Of a stretch of DNA of 61,593 nucleotides, positions 1-9,993 are shown piece after piece; position 1 is the stretch's first letter, and every line of letters begins with the position of its first letter. Under the pieces are notes generated by a model. The model saw only the letters and a list, made by a program, of their open reading frames with translations, searched no databases and was not told the DNA's origin. Position numbers and translations under genes: made by a program. Origin of the DNA: Pseudomonadota bacterium (GTDB lineage: Bacteria; Desulfobacterota; Desulfobulbia; Desulfobulbales; Desulfocapsaceae); the NCBI GenBank assembly GCA_018821785.1, contig JAHJLI010000095.1:1-61593 (forward strand), in the 5' to 3' direction.

Positions 1-966
1 TCCACCTGCCAAACGTCCTATGGACTCCATCTTCTGCGCCTGATAGAGTTGCTCTTCCAACTCTTTTTGTTTTTTAGCCGCCCGCTTCCGTTCAGTCATA
101 TCCCGGACGATGGTCCACATGCCCTCCTTATCGCCGGCATCGTTGCGTATCAAAAACGTCTTCAGCTCGACCGGAAAGACCTGGCCATCCTTACGGATGA
201 ATTCCTTCTCATACACCTCGGAAAAATCGCGTACCAGCACCTGGCCTGCGATGATATCCCGCTCGAGATCGTGCCATCTCTCAGGAGTAAGATCCCGATT
301 GGTCAGACAGGCGAGCTCCTCAGGGTTATACCCCAGCATGTTACGGAACGAATCATTACTCTCCCTGAACATCCCCTCCATATCGAGATAGGCAAAACCG
401 TCGGTCATGCTTTCGTGCAGCCGCCGATACCGGCCCTCCGAGACCCGCAGGGCCGTTTCGGCCTCACGTAGGGCCTTGGTTTCCTGCTCCAGCCGCAGCA
501 TTTTCTGCTCAAGTTTTCGCACCAGACGTTCGTTATAAAGCTTAAATACCTCCTCATCGCCCGGTGGTTCCAGCACTGCTGCCCCGGTCTTTTCGCCGGA
601 GGCGGCAAGCACTTCGCGAACGACCGCCATGAAGATATCGGGTTCGCATGGCTTGACCAGAAATCTATCGGCGCCGATCTTCATCGCGAAGGCCTCGTCC
701 TGCGCCCCGGTATAGGTGGCTGTATAAAAAATCAAGGGAATGTGTTGCAATCGTGGATCGGTTTTCACTTTCCGGCACAGCTCGAAGCCGTCCATGACCG
801 GCATCAGGATATCACTGATTATCAGATCAAACAGGCTGGTCTGTAAGCTAGCCATGGCCTCGGCACCATTGGCTACAGATTCCACCTCATAACCGTTACC
901 TCTCAGCATGACCTCGACGAGATACCTGTTTTCGTCCTTATCGTCGACACTTAAGATTCGCATCAT
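1..966 (-). CDS. REC-PAS histidine kinase, 3' part outside window
   Basis: Open at the left edge: about 322 codons are visible and the kinase core is cut off. The protein starts with a receiver domain (residues 3-120; phospho-acceptor Asp52 in the ISDILMP motif, conserved Lys105 in LVKP). A coiled linker follows at about 140-165, then a PAS domain ending in the typical IVRDMTERK stretch, and then the beginning of a HisKA region (QKMESIGRLAG) just before the edge. ATG at 966 overlaps the TAA stop of the receiver gene upstream (TAATG), so the two are translationally coupled; a second ATG follows at 963. With no membrane segment in the visible part, it is probably a cytoplasmic kinase acting in a phosphorelay with its two neighbours. 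The order REC before PAS-HK suggests that it receives as well as sends phosphate. Confidence 0.85.
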   Translation of the reverse strand, partial: MMRILSVDDKDENRYLVEVMLRGNGYEVESVANGAEAMASLQTSLFDLIISDILMPVMDGFELCRKVKTDPRLQHIPLIFYTATYTGAQDEAFAMKIGADRFLVKPCEPDIFMAVVREVLAASGEKTGAAVLEPPGDEEVFKLYNERLVRKLEQKMLRLEQETKALREAETALRVSEGRYRRLHESMTDGFAYLDMEGMFRESNDSFRNMLGYNPEELACLTNRDLTPERWHDLERDIIAGQVLVRDFSEVYEKEFIRKDGQVFPVELKTFLIRNDAGDKEGMWTIVRDMTERKRAAKKQKELEEQLYQAQKMESIGRLAGG

Positions 967-1355
967 TAGTCACCGTCGTCCTTCCACCCTTCGGGGAGAT
1001 ACGCAATGATCTCAGCAACAAAGGTGTCCGGATTAATGGGTTTTTCGATATAGCCGGTTGCCCCGGCGGCAAGGATATTCTCCCTGTCCCCGACCATGGC
1101 ATAGGAGGTAACGGCGATGATCGGTACCGCATCAAGCTCGCTATGCCGTTTCAACTCGGCGGCCACCGCGTAGCCATCCATCTCCGGCAGCTGGATATCG
1201 AGGAGAATGGCCAGCGGCCTGCACTGCAGGGCTGTGGCTATGCCGGTCTTGCCATTGTCGGCACCGATAATGGCAAAGCCACTCTTTTCCAGAAGGAATC
1301 GCATCAAATACAGATTCTGTTCGTTATCTTCAATAATCAGAAGCCGGTTGTTCAT
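966..1355 (-). CDS. single-domain response regulator (CheY/DivK type)
   Basis: A 129-residue receiver without output domain. The acidic pocket is near residues 10-11, the phospho-acceptor is Asp53 (LLDIQLPEMDG), Thr83 lies in AVTSYA and Lys105 in IEKP. It starts by a 4-base ATGA overlap with the kinase gene to its right and ends by overlapping the ATG of the kinase to its left, so all three form one operon. Stand-alone receivers of this type, often located next to hybrid kinases, act as phosphotransfer intermediates or bind partner proteins. Here it may carry phosphate from the membrane kinase at 1352-3415 to the REC-PAS kinase, which is inferred from adjacency only. Confidence 0.9.
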   Translation of the reverse strand: MNNRLLIIEDNEQNLYLMRFLLEKSGFAIIGADNGKTGIATALQCRPLAILLDIQLPEMDGYAVAAELKRHSELDAVPIIAVTSYAMVGDRENILAAGATGYIEKPINPDTFVAEIIAYLPEGWKDDGD

Positions 1356-3415
1356 GCACTGTCTCCCGTCTGCCGGGGAAGGCGAACGATAAAGATGCTG
1401 CCTTCGCCCCAGCGGCTTTCTACATCAATGGAACCACCCATCATGTCGAGTATTTTTTTACAGATCGATAGCCCGAGACCGGTACCTTCACGCTTTCGGG
1501 CAAGACCGGTATCCACCTGATGAAAAGGTTGAAACAACCTTTCAATGTCCTCTTCCCGAATTCCGATACCGGTATCGGCAAAAGACAGGACGAACGTGTC
1601 TCCGCCATCTCGGCAAGACAGTCTGACCTGGCCGGCTTCGGTAAATTTTATTGCATTATTGAGGACATTGATGACCACCTGTTCAATCCGACGTTGATCG
1701 GCAATGATCGGCAAGGGATGATCGGGAAGATCTGCAGCAAGACCGACACCTTTTTTCTCGGCAAGGGGCGCCACCAACTTCAGCGACTTTTGCAAAGAGA
1801 CCCGGAGATCAAAAGGACCAGGGGAAAGAGTCAGTTGCCCGGCTTCGATCTTCGAGATGTCGAGGACATCGTTGATCAAGGCCAGGAGATGCCGTGAGCT
1901 GCTCTGAACCATGGTCATCTGCTTCTGCTGCTCAGGATTGAGCGGACCGGTTAACCCCTGCAGCATAATCCCGGTAAAACCGATGATCGAATTGAGCGGA
2001 GTGCGTAACTCGTGCGACATGGTAGCGAGAAAGGCCGATTTTATCTGATCGGCGGCCTGGGCTTTTTCCAGAGCCTGGCGCAGCCTCTCCTCCGCCTCGC
2101 GTTCTTCGGTGATATCCTCAATAATGGCCACCGCTCCCTGCAGCGGTGCGTCTTTATCGAAGGCCCGGCAGCTGATCCTTGCCCAAAAGAGAGTGCCGTC
2201 CTGACGGATCAACTGCTGGGTGCGCCGATGGATCTCGCCTCTCCCCATCTGGGCATAGACCGGGTCACCACCGATGGCATCAGCCTCATCGTCGGGATAC
2301 CAGAGCCGCGTTGGCTTGCCATCCATCTCGCCGGGCCCGTAGCCGAAGATCTCCTCGAATTTCCGGTTGCAGTGCACGGCCGTCCGGTGCCGCATCAGAA
2401 CGATGCCGGTGCTGGCCGTCTCGAAGATGGAGGTCTGTTCCTTGTTGATCTCCGCCAGTTGCGCGGTGCGCTCAACAATTCGCTGTTCCATCTCCTGGTT
2501 GATCCGCCGCAGCTCATCGGTGCGCAGATTGACCTGATATTTGAGGATGAGACTGCCTACCAGGTTGAGAACCAGAAAGGCGAGGAGTGCACCTCCAACC
2601 ATCTTCAGCCATATCGGAATCTTGAAACGGACGTCTTCGGACATCCACCGTTTCAGCGAGGTGTAATAGATCGATCCCCGATCCCTCTTCAACGTGACCA
2701 GATACCTGTCAATGGTCCTCAACATCTCCTCCGAGCCACCCGCGGGGGTGGCAAAGAGGAGCTTTGACGGATTAAAAACAACCGCGGTATCCTCCAGCCG
2801 ATATTTTTTGGCATGGACGAAGCCAAAAAAGCTATTGCTGATGGCGGCATCAGCGTCCCCGATCGTCACCATGGCGAAGGCCCCGGCATAATCTCTGGCA
2901 GCAAGGATTTCGGTCTGCAAATTGAAACTCTCACTGAGTCGAACAAAGGTTTCTTCCTGAACCGAGCCCTTCAGGATGGCTACCTTCTTGCCGTCTAAAT
3001 CGAGGATCGAGCGGATGCCACTGCCTTTTTTTGCATACACCTGCGACCAGGAGGATAACACCGGCTCCTTATGAAAGGCAAAGATCTTGGCCCGCTCGGC
3101 AGTGAAGGCCACATCGGGCATTAAATCGATTTCCCCCCGGGCAAGGCGCGCCAACCCTTCCGCCCAGCTCCCCGGAACATAGCGAAGCCGCCACCCCTCT
3201 TGTTCAGCTATATGTTCTAAAATATCTATAAAGATGCCGGCCGGTTTTCCGTCCTTGGTGGTGAACACCTTCGGTTCGTTTTCATACACCCCGACGGCAA
3301 TTACTCCATGCTCATCGCTTTCGGCAAACGCCGGTCTAACCATGCCTCCGCTATCTATAAGAAACATCGCCAAGCAAATAAAAGCACAGTATATCGCACA
3401 CCCGATTCTCAACAT
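1352..3415 (-). CDS. sensor histidine kinase with periplasmic SBP_bac_3 domain
   Basis: Membrane kinase of about 687 residues. A signal-like hydrophobic start is followed by a periplasmic amino-acid-binding-type (SBP_bac_3) domain at about 30-260, one membrane segment at about 267-290, a coiled linker, a PAS domain at about 325-445, HisKA with His468 in the SHELRTPLN box, and HATPase_c with DTGIGI and GTGLGLSI motifs to the end. The family senses small solutes in the periplasm; the ligand cannot be told. An in-frame ATG at 3475 would add 20 residues, but its GGAG is only one base away. The ATG at 3415 has GGGG at good spacing and begins a better signal sequence, so I prefer it. The stop overlaps the receiver gene by ATGA. 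Confidence 0.85.
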   Translation of the reverse strand: MLRIGCAIYCAFICLAMFLIDSGGMVRPAFAESDEHGVIAVGVYENEPKVFTTKDGKPAGIFIDILEHIAEQEGWRLRYVPGSWAEGLARLARGEIDLMPDVAFTAERAKIFAFHKEPVLSSWSQVYAKKGSGIRSILDLDGKKVAILKGSVQEETFVRLSESFNLQTEILAARDYAGAFAMVTIGDADAAISNSFFGFVHAKKYRLEDTAVVFNPSKLLFATPAGGSEEMLRTIDRYLVTLKRDRGSIYYTSLKRWMSEDVRFKIPIWLKMVGGALLAFLVLNLVGSLILKYQVNLRTDELRRINQEMEQRIVERTAQLAEINKEQTSIFETASTGIVLMRHRTAVHCNRKFEEIFGYGPGEMDGKPTRLWYPDDEADAIGGDPVYAQMGRGEIHRRTQQLIRQDGTLFWARISCRAFDKDAPLQGAVAIIEDITEEREAEERLRQALEKAQAADQIKSAFLATMSHELRTPLNSIIGFTGIMLQGLTGPLNPEQQKQMTMVQSSSRHLLALINDVLDISKIEAGQLTLSPGPFDLRVSLQKSLKLVAPLAEKKGVGLAADLPDHPLPIIADQRRIEQVVINVLNNAIKFTEAGQVRLSCRDGGDTFVLSFADTGIGIREEDIERLFQPFHQVDTGLARKREGTGLGLSICKKILDMMGGSIDVESRWGEGSIFIVRLPRQTGDSA

Positions 3416-3513
3416 ATCGAACCCCGCAGAAATGCAGCCACGCCAAGACGGTAAAAAATATCGGAAGAACAACATGCTCCATCATATCGGCAACGACATG
3501 GTCTGCCTTTCTT

Positions 3514-3543
3514 ATCATCGGTGCAAAGACAATCGACTGTCAA
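3514..3543 (-). promoter_or_regulatory. candidate sigma-70 promoter for the kinase operon
   Basis: On the minus strand TTGACA (3538-3543) is followed after 18 bases by GATGAT (3514-3519). It points toward the kinase start at 3415, about 100 bases downstream. It lies in the 247-base gap to the ABC permease gene, where I see no gene. Sequence match only. Confidence 0.4.
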
Positions 3544-3662
3544 GGAAATTTCATGGGAGTGGCTGATATGCGCGGTGCCCTGGCTTTCTGCGGGTGGCAA
3601 TTCCTGCAACAATCCCCTCTCCGCCTGCCTTTGGCGCCCTGCCCCGGATCCCGGTCAGATCC

Positions 3663-4862
3663 CTACTCCGACCGCAATGCCTCGACCGGATCGAGCCGTG
3701 CCGCCTGACGGGCCGGAATGATCCCGGCGACAATGCCGATGACCATGGAGAGAATTTCGGCAAAAAAAACAAAACTCCAGGGGGTGTGCACCGGGAGAAG
3801 CGGCACCAGGGCATGGATCAGCGAGGCACAAAAAAAACCCGCGGCCAGACCTGCAGCGCCGCCAAGACCGGCAAGAAGCGTCCCTTCAAGAAGGAAAAGC
3901 ATGAGAATCTGCTGGCGCGTGGCACCGACGGCGCGGAGCAGGCCGATCTCAGCGGTACGCTCGCGCACAGCGATGGTCATGATGGTAAAGATACCGACGC
4001 TGCCGACCAAAAGAGAAATCCCGCCCAGAGCCCCGACAGCCACGGTCAGCATCGACAGCACCGAGCCGAGCACATCGAGCATCTGCTGCTGGGTGGTTAC
4101 GGTGAAATCCTCCTGGCCGTGGCGATTGACGAGAATCCGCCGAATCCCGGCAACCACCTCTTCGGCCTGGTAGCCGTCGCGGTACAGGACGTCGATCTCC
4201 ATCAGCCCCTCCCGGTCGAAAAGATCAAGGGCCCTGACCGCCGGGATGTAGACAGTGTCGTCCATGTCAAAGCCGAGGATTTGACCTTTATGTTCCATGA
4301 CCCCTATCACCCGGCCCGGCTGGTTGCCGACCTGAATTCGTTTGCCGATGGGATTCTCCCCGGGAAAGAGCTCGCGGGCAACCATGTCACCAAGGACCAC
4401 AAAGGGCCTGGCCAGACGCGGGTCGTCCGGCGGCAGAAAGCGGCCGCTACCCACCTGCATGCGGAAGGCCCGGTCCATCTCCGGGCCAACACCGTAGAGA
4501 GTAATCCTTCTGGTCCGGCCTTCGGCACTCACCTCGACATTGCCCTGTACCATAGGCACAACCGCTTCGGCCTGGGGCAGGCGGCGCAGGGCCTCGCTGT
4601 CCTCAAGCGTCAACAGCCGTTCCGAGCCGAGAATGCCGAGCGGGGTGCCCATGGTGGTGACCTTGCCGGGATTTATGGCGATCAGGTTGGCGCCGAACTG
4701 GGTGAACTCGGCGACCACAAAGCGCTGCAAACCTTCACCCATAGAGGTAAGAAGTATTACCGCGGCAATACCCACGGCGATGCCCAGACCGGTGAGAAAG
4801 GACTGCAGTGGTTTGGCGCGAATGGAGGTGGTGATAAAATGCAGCTGATCGCTGGATCGCAT
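3663..4862 (-). CDS. ABC transporter permease, MacB/FtsX type (second of pair)
   Basis: 399 residues. The start at 4862 follows a strong GGGGAGG ribosome site; the upstream in-frame extension reads into the preceding gene and lacks a site. An N-terminal membrane helix (about residues 20-40) is followed by a large periplasmic MacB_PCD-like domain, then three C-terminal FtsX helices, the standard four-helix layout. The C-terminal signature RTAEIGLLRAVGATR is typical of MacB/LolC coupling helices. It lies 10 bases after the paralogous permease and probably forms a heterodimer with it, served by the ATPase at 6084. The substrate may be a macrolide-like compound, a peptide or a lipoprotein; the sequence cannot decide. 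Confidence 0.88.
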   Translation of the reverse strand: MRSSDQLHFITTSIRAKPLQSFLTGLGIAVGIAAVILLTSMGEGLQRFVVAEFTQFGANLIAINPGKVTTMGTPLGILGSERLLTLEDSEALRRLPQAEAVVPMVQGNVEVSAEGRTRRITLYGVGPEMDRAFRMQVGSGRFLPPDDPRLARPFVVLGDMVARELFPGENPIGKRIQVGNQPGRVIGVMEHKGQILGFDMDDTVYIPAVRALDLFDREGLMEIDVLYRDGYQAEEVVAGIRRILVNRHGQEDFTVTTQQQMLDVLGSVLSMLTVAVGALGGISLLVGSVGIFTIMTIAVRERTAEIGLLRAVGATRQQILMLFLLEGTLLAGLGGAAGLAAGFFCASLIHALVPLLPVHTPWSFVFFAEILSMVIGIVAGIIPARQAARLDPVEALRSE

Positions 4863-4872
4863 GGCCCCTCCC

Positions 4873-6081
4873 CTAGCGTCCGGCCAGGGCGCGAATGGGA
4901 TCGAGCCGTGCCGCCCTGCCAGCAGGCAAGAGGGAAAAAACCAGGCCGGTGCCGAGAGCGGTGGCCATGGCGGCAACAACCGCCCAGAGCGGCGGAGTGG
5001 TGGTGAGTTCCGGATACACCTGGGCAATACCCCAGGCACCGGCGAAGCCTATGAGCAACCCAAGAATTCCACCAATGACCGAAAGAAGAAGGGCCTCACA
5101 TACCAGCATCGCCATGATCTGCCGGCGGGTCCCGCCCAGGGCCTTGCATAGCCCAATCTCGGCTGTACGCTGAGCCACCGACATGAGCATGACGTTCATG
5201 ATGAGGATCCCGGCGACCACCAGACTGATGGCGGCGATCCCGGCGACCGTCAGGGTCAACGACTTGAGAATCTTGTCAAAAGTGGCCAGGATCGAATCCT
5301 GGGTGATAATCGTCACATCCTCCTCGCCATAATGACGCTTGGCGATGGTCGTTTTAATATGAGTTTTCAAGCGGGCCAGGGACTCCTGGTCCTTGCCCTC
5401 AACCAGGATGCGGAACAGGCCGCTGGTGTTGTAGAGCATCTGGGCAAAGGCCACCGGGACGATCACCAGTTCCTGGGTATCGAATCCAAGTGACCGCCCT
5501 TCCGAATCGAGGATACCGATAACCCGGCAGCGGTAGCCGCCAAGACGAATCAGTTCCCCGAGCGCCGCCTGCCGCCCGAACAGTTCCTGGTAAACCTTCG
5601 ACCCGAGGATGCAGACCGGTCTGGCTATGTCCCAATCCTCGTCAGGAAGGAAGGAGCCCTGCGAAAGTTGTAAGTGATGTATCTGGAGAAAAGATGCTGT
5701 GGAACCGAGCACCGGCACCTGCCGCTCCAGGCCCTGGCGTACCGCACTCAGCTCACCTATATTGAGAGGGGCGACACGTTCCACCAGCTCACTACGCATA
5801 ACCGCCAGGGCATCTTCAAGGGTCAGATCTCGCGGCGTCTCACCGACCAGGGTTGCCGGGGTATTATTGGCGGTTTCCGCCCGACCGGGGATGATGATGA
5901 CCAGATTGGTGCCAAGGGCTGCGAATTTGTCGACAATATACAGCCTCGCCCCGTTGCCTATACCGGTGAGCAGCACCACGGCCGCCACCCCGATGCTCAT
6001 GGCCAGGAGCATGAGGGCGGTACGGACCCGGTTGCTGCCGAGGCTGCCGAGTCCGAAGCGGATGGTGTCGACGGGACGCAT
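4873..6081 (-). CDS. ABC transporter permease, MacB/FtsX type (first of pair)
   Basis: 402 residues with the same plan as its neighbour: one N-terminal helix (about 18-42), a periplasmic MacB_PCD domain, then three helices at about 275-395. The coupling motif RTAEIGLCKALGGTR is close to that of the second permease, so the two arose by duplication. It starts only 2 bases after the stop of the ATPase gene, which implies one transcript. Heterodimeric MacB/LolCE-type exporters usually work with a periplasmic adaptor. None is present in this operon, but an orphan adaptor lies at 25360-26523. Confidence 0.88.
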   Translation of the reverse strand: MRPVDTIRFGLGSLGSNRVRTALMLLAMSIGVAAVVLLTGIGNGARLYIVDKFAALGTNLVIIIPGRAETANNTPATLVGETPRDLTLEDALAVMRSELVERVAPLNIGELSAVRQGLERQVPVLGSTASFLQIHHLQLSQGSFLPDEDWDIARPVCILGSKVYQELFGRQAALGELIRLGGYRCRVIGILDSEGRSLGFDTQELVIVPVAFAQMLYNTSGLFRILVEGKDQESLARLKTHIKTTIAKRHYGEEDVTIITQDSILATFDKILKSLTLTVAGIAAISLVVAGILIMNVMLMSVAQRTAEIGLCKALGGTRRQIMAMLVCEALLLSVIGGILGLLIGFAGAWGIAQVYPELTTTPPLWAVVAAMATALGTGLVFSLLPAGRAARLDPIRALAGR

Positions 6082-6083
6082 GG

Positions 6084-6754
<671 letters not shown>

Positions 6755-6758
<4 letters not shown>

Positions 6759-7189
6759 ATCAATGCCGTTGCTTCTTCGACGCGCAGTTCCAGAACGATC
6801 TTTCCCCAGCCACCGCATTCGAGACCAACATCAAAACAACCAGCTCGCTTAAACCTGATCTGGTTGGGGTCTATCCCCGCAAAAAGCATTTCGTTTGCAG
6901 CAAAAACCATCATCATCGCGGCATTCAGGGAATACCCACATACTTTTTTAGGGCAGCGCTCGGTCAAGAGGTTGCCCAAGGCATCGAAATAGATTCTGTC
7001 GCCGACCTTGTGCTTGCTGTTGCAGCCGTGCGATTCGACCACCTCAAGGATTATCAGCTTATCCATAAAACCAGGGCTTTTGCCAATTACTTCAACATTT
7101 CTCGCATCCCCTTTGAATATCGTCATTTCTTCATTGGTGTAACCCAAATGACGTTGGACAATCTTCAACTTTCGCTCATCTATATGCAT
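6755..7189 (-). CDS. small Cys-containing protein, TIGR04076-like
   Basis: 144 residues from the ATG at 7189, which has a clear AGGAGG nine bases upstream. An N-terminal part of about 45 residues (LGYTNEEM..) precedes a conserved core with HGCNSKHKVGDRIYFD, CPKKVCGYSL and CFDVGLECGGWG. These motifs resemble the TIGR04076 family of short proteins found mainly in anaerobes, with unknown biochemical role. The pattern of paired Cys residues suggests metal binding or redox function, which I infer. The gene is translationally coupled to the ABC ATPase, so it may be an accessory of the exporter or encode what the exporter responds to. Confident as a gene, less so as to family. Confidence 0.7.
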
Positions 7190-7274
7190 TTCGCGAAACC
7201 TCCTGATAGAAAGTTTTTGCTTCTGCCGGAATGTGCTTTTGCAGCCATCATGGGCCTCTGCCAACTCCAGCAAA

Positions 7275-7346
7275 CCCGGTAAACGGGATTGAAATAATCT
7301 CATAAGCACAAATGCCTCAAGGTCTCCAGGAGATACCTTGGCTTAT
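7275..7346. repeat. repeat core (copy E) plus intergenic hairpin
   Basis: CCCGGTAAACGGGAT at 7275-7289 is identical to the small-hairpin core of the repeat at 57352-57366. It is followed by a separate two-part hairpin: ATAAGC (7302-7307) pairs with GCTTAT (7341-7346), and CAAGGT (7318-7323) with ACCTTG (7335-7340). The region lies between the hybrid kinase gene and the TIGR04076-like gene, both leftward, and could end or separate the transcripts. There is no T-run, so it is not a standard terminator. Confidence 0.5.
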
Positions 7347-7359
7347 GCCAGAGATATCC

Positions 7360-9882
7360 TCAACCATTTGTGATTCGAGCAACTACCTTTGACAATTCCT
7401 TGAGGAGATAAGGCTTTACAATTGCAGCACAAAATCCGAATTCGTCATATTTTGAAATAATTGGATCATCTGAATAGCCGCTGGATACGATGATTTTAGC
7501 ATCCGGGTCAAGGCTCAGTATCTCCCGGGCGGCATCTTTCCCCCCCATCCCCCCCGGAATTGTTAAATCCATGAGGACAAGGTCGAACCTTTGCTTGGTT
7601 TCAAGACCATGCCGGTACATTTTTATTGCTTCTTCTCCATGTTCTGCAAGCCCCACCTCATGTCCCAACCGCATCAACATCGTTTTAACAACTTTCCTTA
7701 CCATTTCTTCATCATCCATTACCAGTATCTTTAATTGTGATGATGACGTACGAACACCCTCATCTTCTTGCTTTTCCTCCAGTATCTGATTTGAGGCAGG
7801 AAGGCAAAAAGTAAACGCAGTACCCGCTCCAGGAGTAGATTCTACCGAAACATATCCGTCATGGTTATTGATTATCGAATGGGTGATTGAAAGCCCAAGC
7901 CCGCTCCCTTCCTGTTTTGTAGAAAAATATGGATCAAATATTCTATCAATTACATTGGCGGGAATTCCGATTCCATTATCTTGAATGCATATTTTTACAA
8001 ATTTTCCCTGTTCCAATAAAGTGGGATGGAAATGGTATCCGCCATTGGTTCCCTCGGAGGACGAGAGATTTTCACAGGATACTGTGATAGCTCCACCTTT
8101 AGGCATTGCTTGACTGGCATTGAGCACAACATTCTGAATAACTTGGCCTATTTGTCCCTTATCAATATCTACCAGCCACAAATTGTCGGGGATATCATAG
8201 CGGCAGACAATTTTATCGCCGCGCAGGGCAAAGCCCGCTGCATCTTGAATAACACTTTTAAGGGAGGAGGTCTCTTTCACCGGATTTCCACCTTTGGCGA
8301 AAGTCAATAACTGCAAGGCCAGGTTTTTGGCCCGAATTGAGGCCTTTTCAGCCTCCGAGAGAATTTCTCTTGTGTCATCGCCCAAATCCGAATCAAAGAG
8401 GGCAATATTGATATTTCCTAAAATTGCGGTAAGAATATTATTGAAGTCATGGGCAATGCCACCCGCCAGAATGCCGATGGATTCAAGTTTTTTTATTTTC
8501 AGGAGCTCTTTTTCCGTCTTGATCTCTTGGGTAACATCTCTGAATACCAGAACCACGCCGATAATATTGCCCTCAAGATCAGAGATAGGTGCGCCACTAT
8601 CGGCAATGCTTCTTTCCGTACCATCTTTGGCGATGAGAGCTGTATGATTTGCGAGTCCGATAATCCGGCCGCCGGAGATAACCTTGGCAACAGGATTTTC
8701 ACATTTCTCGCGAGTCTGTTCATTAATGGTATGAAAAATTTCCGTAAGGGGTCTCCCACAGGCCTCACTTTGAATCCAACCTGTCAAGTTCTCAGCAACT
8801 TTGTTGAGCAGCACGACATTACCCTGCACATCTGTGGTGATAACGCCATCACCGATGCTGCGAAGAGTTACTGCCAACCGTTCCTTTTCCTCTGCCAGTT
8901 TGTTTTCAGCCTCTTTGCGTTCGGTAATATCACGGCTGATACCAACCAACCCGCTTACAGTTCCGTCCAACCCTTTGAACGGCGTTTTCACTATATCAAG
9001 AAGCACTCTCTTGCCATCCGGGCCCTTTACCCACTCTTCATGGGTGACAGTCTCTCCTGTGGCAAACACTTCGTCTTCCTTATGCAGGATCAACTCAGCC
9101 GTATCCGAGTCAAAAAAATCGAAGGCGGTTTTCCCTATCATCAGCTCCTCTTGAGTGCCGACAAACGACTCAAAAGATTTGTTGCATCCAAGATAGGCCC
9201 CCGCAGTATCTTTAAAGACAATCAAGTCAGGTATGGAATTGATAACCCCTCTCAGCAGTCCTCGTTCCCTGAATAAGGCTTTGCGGTTTTCCGCGAGTTC
9301 CTTCTCATTGTTTCTGCGAACCTCTTGCCGATTCAACACCATGCCGACAATAAGAGTGAGTACTGGGTAAATGGTGAGAATAGGAGTTGCTACAGACTTA
9401 ATGATCGGCAGAAACATGCCGGCGGGCATGAGAACCATGCAGGAAAGCATTGCCAGTTGTACCAGGACACCGAAAAGATAGAGGTCCTTCCATCCGAGAG
9501 GTTTGTCGTTTTTATCTTTCCAGTACTTCCAGGCGACACCCACAAAGGCGGTCACCACTATGACAACAGTACCGACAATACCTCCAGTGCCACCCTGGTA
9601 GAGACGAAACGATCCGGCAATGATTACTGCAACGAAAGTGGGACGGAATCCGAAAAAAAGTCCACACAGGCTGAGAAGCACCCATCTGGTATCGAAAAAC
9701 ACTCCGGGTTGTAAACTCCATGGGTTCAGCATCACTATGATGCTGAACAGCCCGACCAGGGCACCGGTGAAACAGTCCCTTAAGTTTTTTTGGGCTATCG
9801 AATAGATGCCAAAGGTATCATAAATGACACAAAGAACCAGCATCAGCGCTGCATTGCTCAATAATCCGGAAAAACTGCTCAT
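7360..9882 (-). CDS. hybrid histidine kinase with 5TM-LytS-type receptor, two PAS and REC
   Basis: 840 residues. Five to six membrane helices (about 5-185) have the 5TMR_LYT character, with motifs such as NPWSLQPGVFFDTR and GFRPTFVAVIIAGSFRLYQGG. Two PAS domains follow (about 210-320 and 333-453), then HisKA with His478 in GGIAHDFNN, HATPase_c (DNGIGIP, GSGLGLSI) and a C-terminal receiver with LMDLTIPGG. LytS-type receptors sense cell-envelope or small carboxylate signals; the ligand here is unknown. ATG at 9882 has AAGGGG about five bases upstream. A GTG at 9888 is in frame but sits on that site. It appears to be a single-gene unit. Confidence 0.88.
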   Translation of the reverse strand: MSSFSGLLSNAALMLVLCVIYDTFGIYSIAQKNLRDCFTGALVGLFSIIVMLNPWSLQPGVFFDTRWVLLSLCGLFFGFRPTFVAVIIAGSFRLYQGGTGGIVGTVVIVVTAFVGVAWKYWKDKNDKPLGWKDLYLFGVLVQLAMLSCMVLMPAGMFLPIIKSVATPILTIYPVLTLIVGMVLNRQEVRRNNEKELAENRKALFRERGLLRGVINSIPDLIVFKDTAGAYLGCNKSFESFVGTQEELMIGKTAFDFFDSDTAELILHKEDEVFATGETVTHEEWVKGPDGKRVLLDIVKTPFKGLDGTVSGLVGISRDITERKEAENKLAEEKERLAVTLRSIGDGVITTDVQGNVVLLNKVAENLTGWIQSEACGRPLTEIFHTINEQTREKCENPVAKVISGGRIIGLANHTALIAKDGTERSIADSGAPISDLEGNIIGVVLVFRDVTQEIKTEKELLKIKKLESIGILAGGIAHDFNNILTAILGNINIALFDSDLGDDTREILSEAEKASIRAKNLALQLLTFAKGGNPVKETSSLKSVIQDAAGFALRGDKIVCRYDIPDNLWLVDIDKGQIGQVIQNVVLNASQAMPKGGAITVSCENLSSSEGTNGGYHFHPTLLEQGKFVKICIQDNGIGIPANVIDRIFDPYFSTKQEGSGLGLSITHSIINNHDGYVSVESTPGAGTAFTFCLPASNQILEEKQEDEGVRTSSSQLKILVMDDEEMVRKVVKTMLMRLGHEVGLAEHGEEAIKMYRHGLETKQRFDLVLMDLTIPGGMGGKDAAREILSLDPDAKIIVSSGYSDDPIISKYDEFGFCAAIVKPYLLKELSKVVARITNG

Positions 9883-9993
9883 GCTCACCCCTTAGGAAGG
9901 TTCTTTTTGATTCATCCGGATATAGTGTCATTTTTACAATAAGATTACAATAAACAAAACCGACTTTAAAAACTCGTTAGAAAATGGGCATTG

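Noticed and set aside
3594-5006. 470-residue open frame on the plus strand
   Set aside because: Antisense of the ABC permease gene, rich in His, Arg and Gly as typical of shadow frames, with no recognisable motif.
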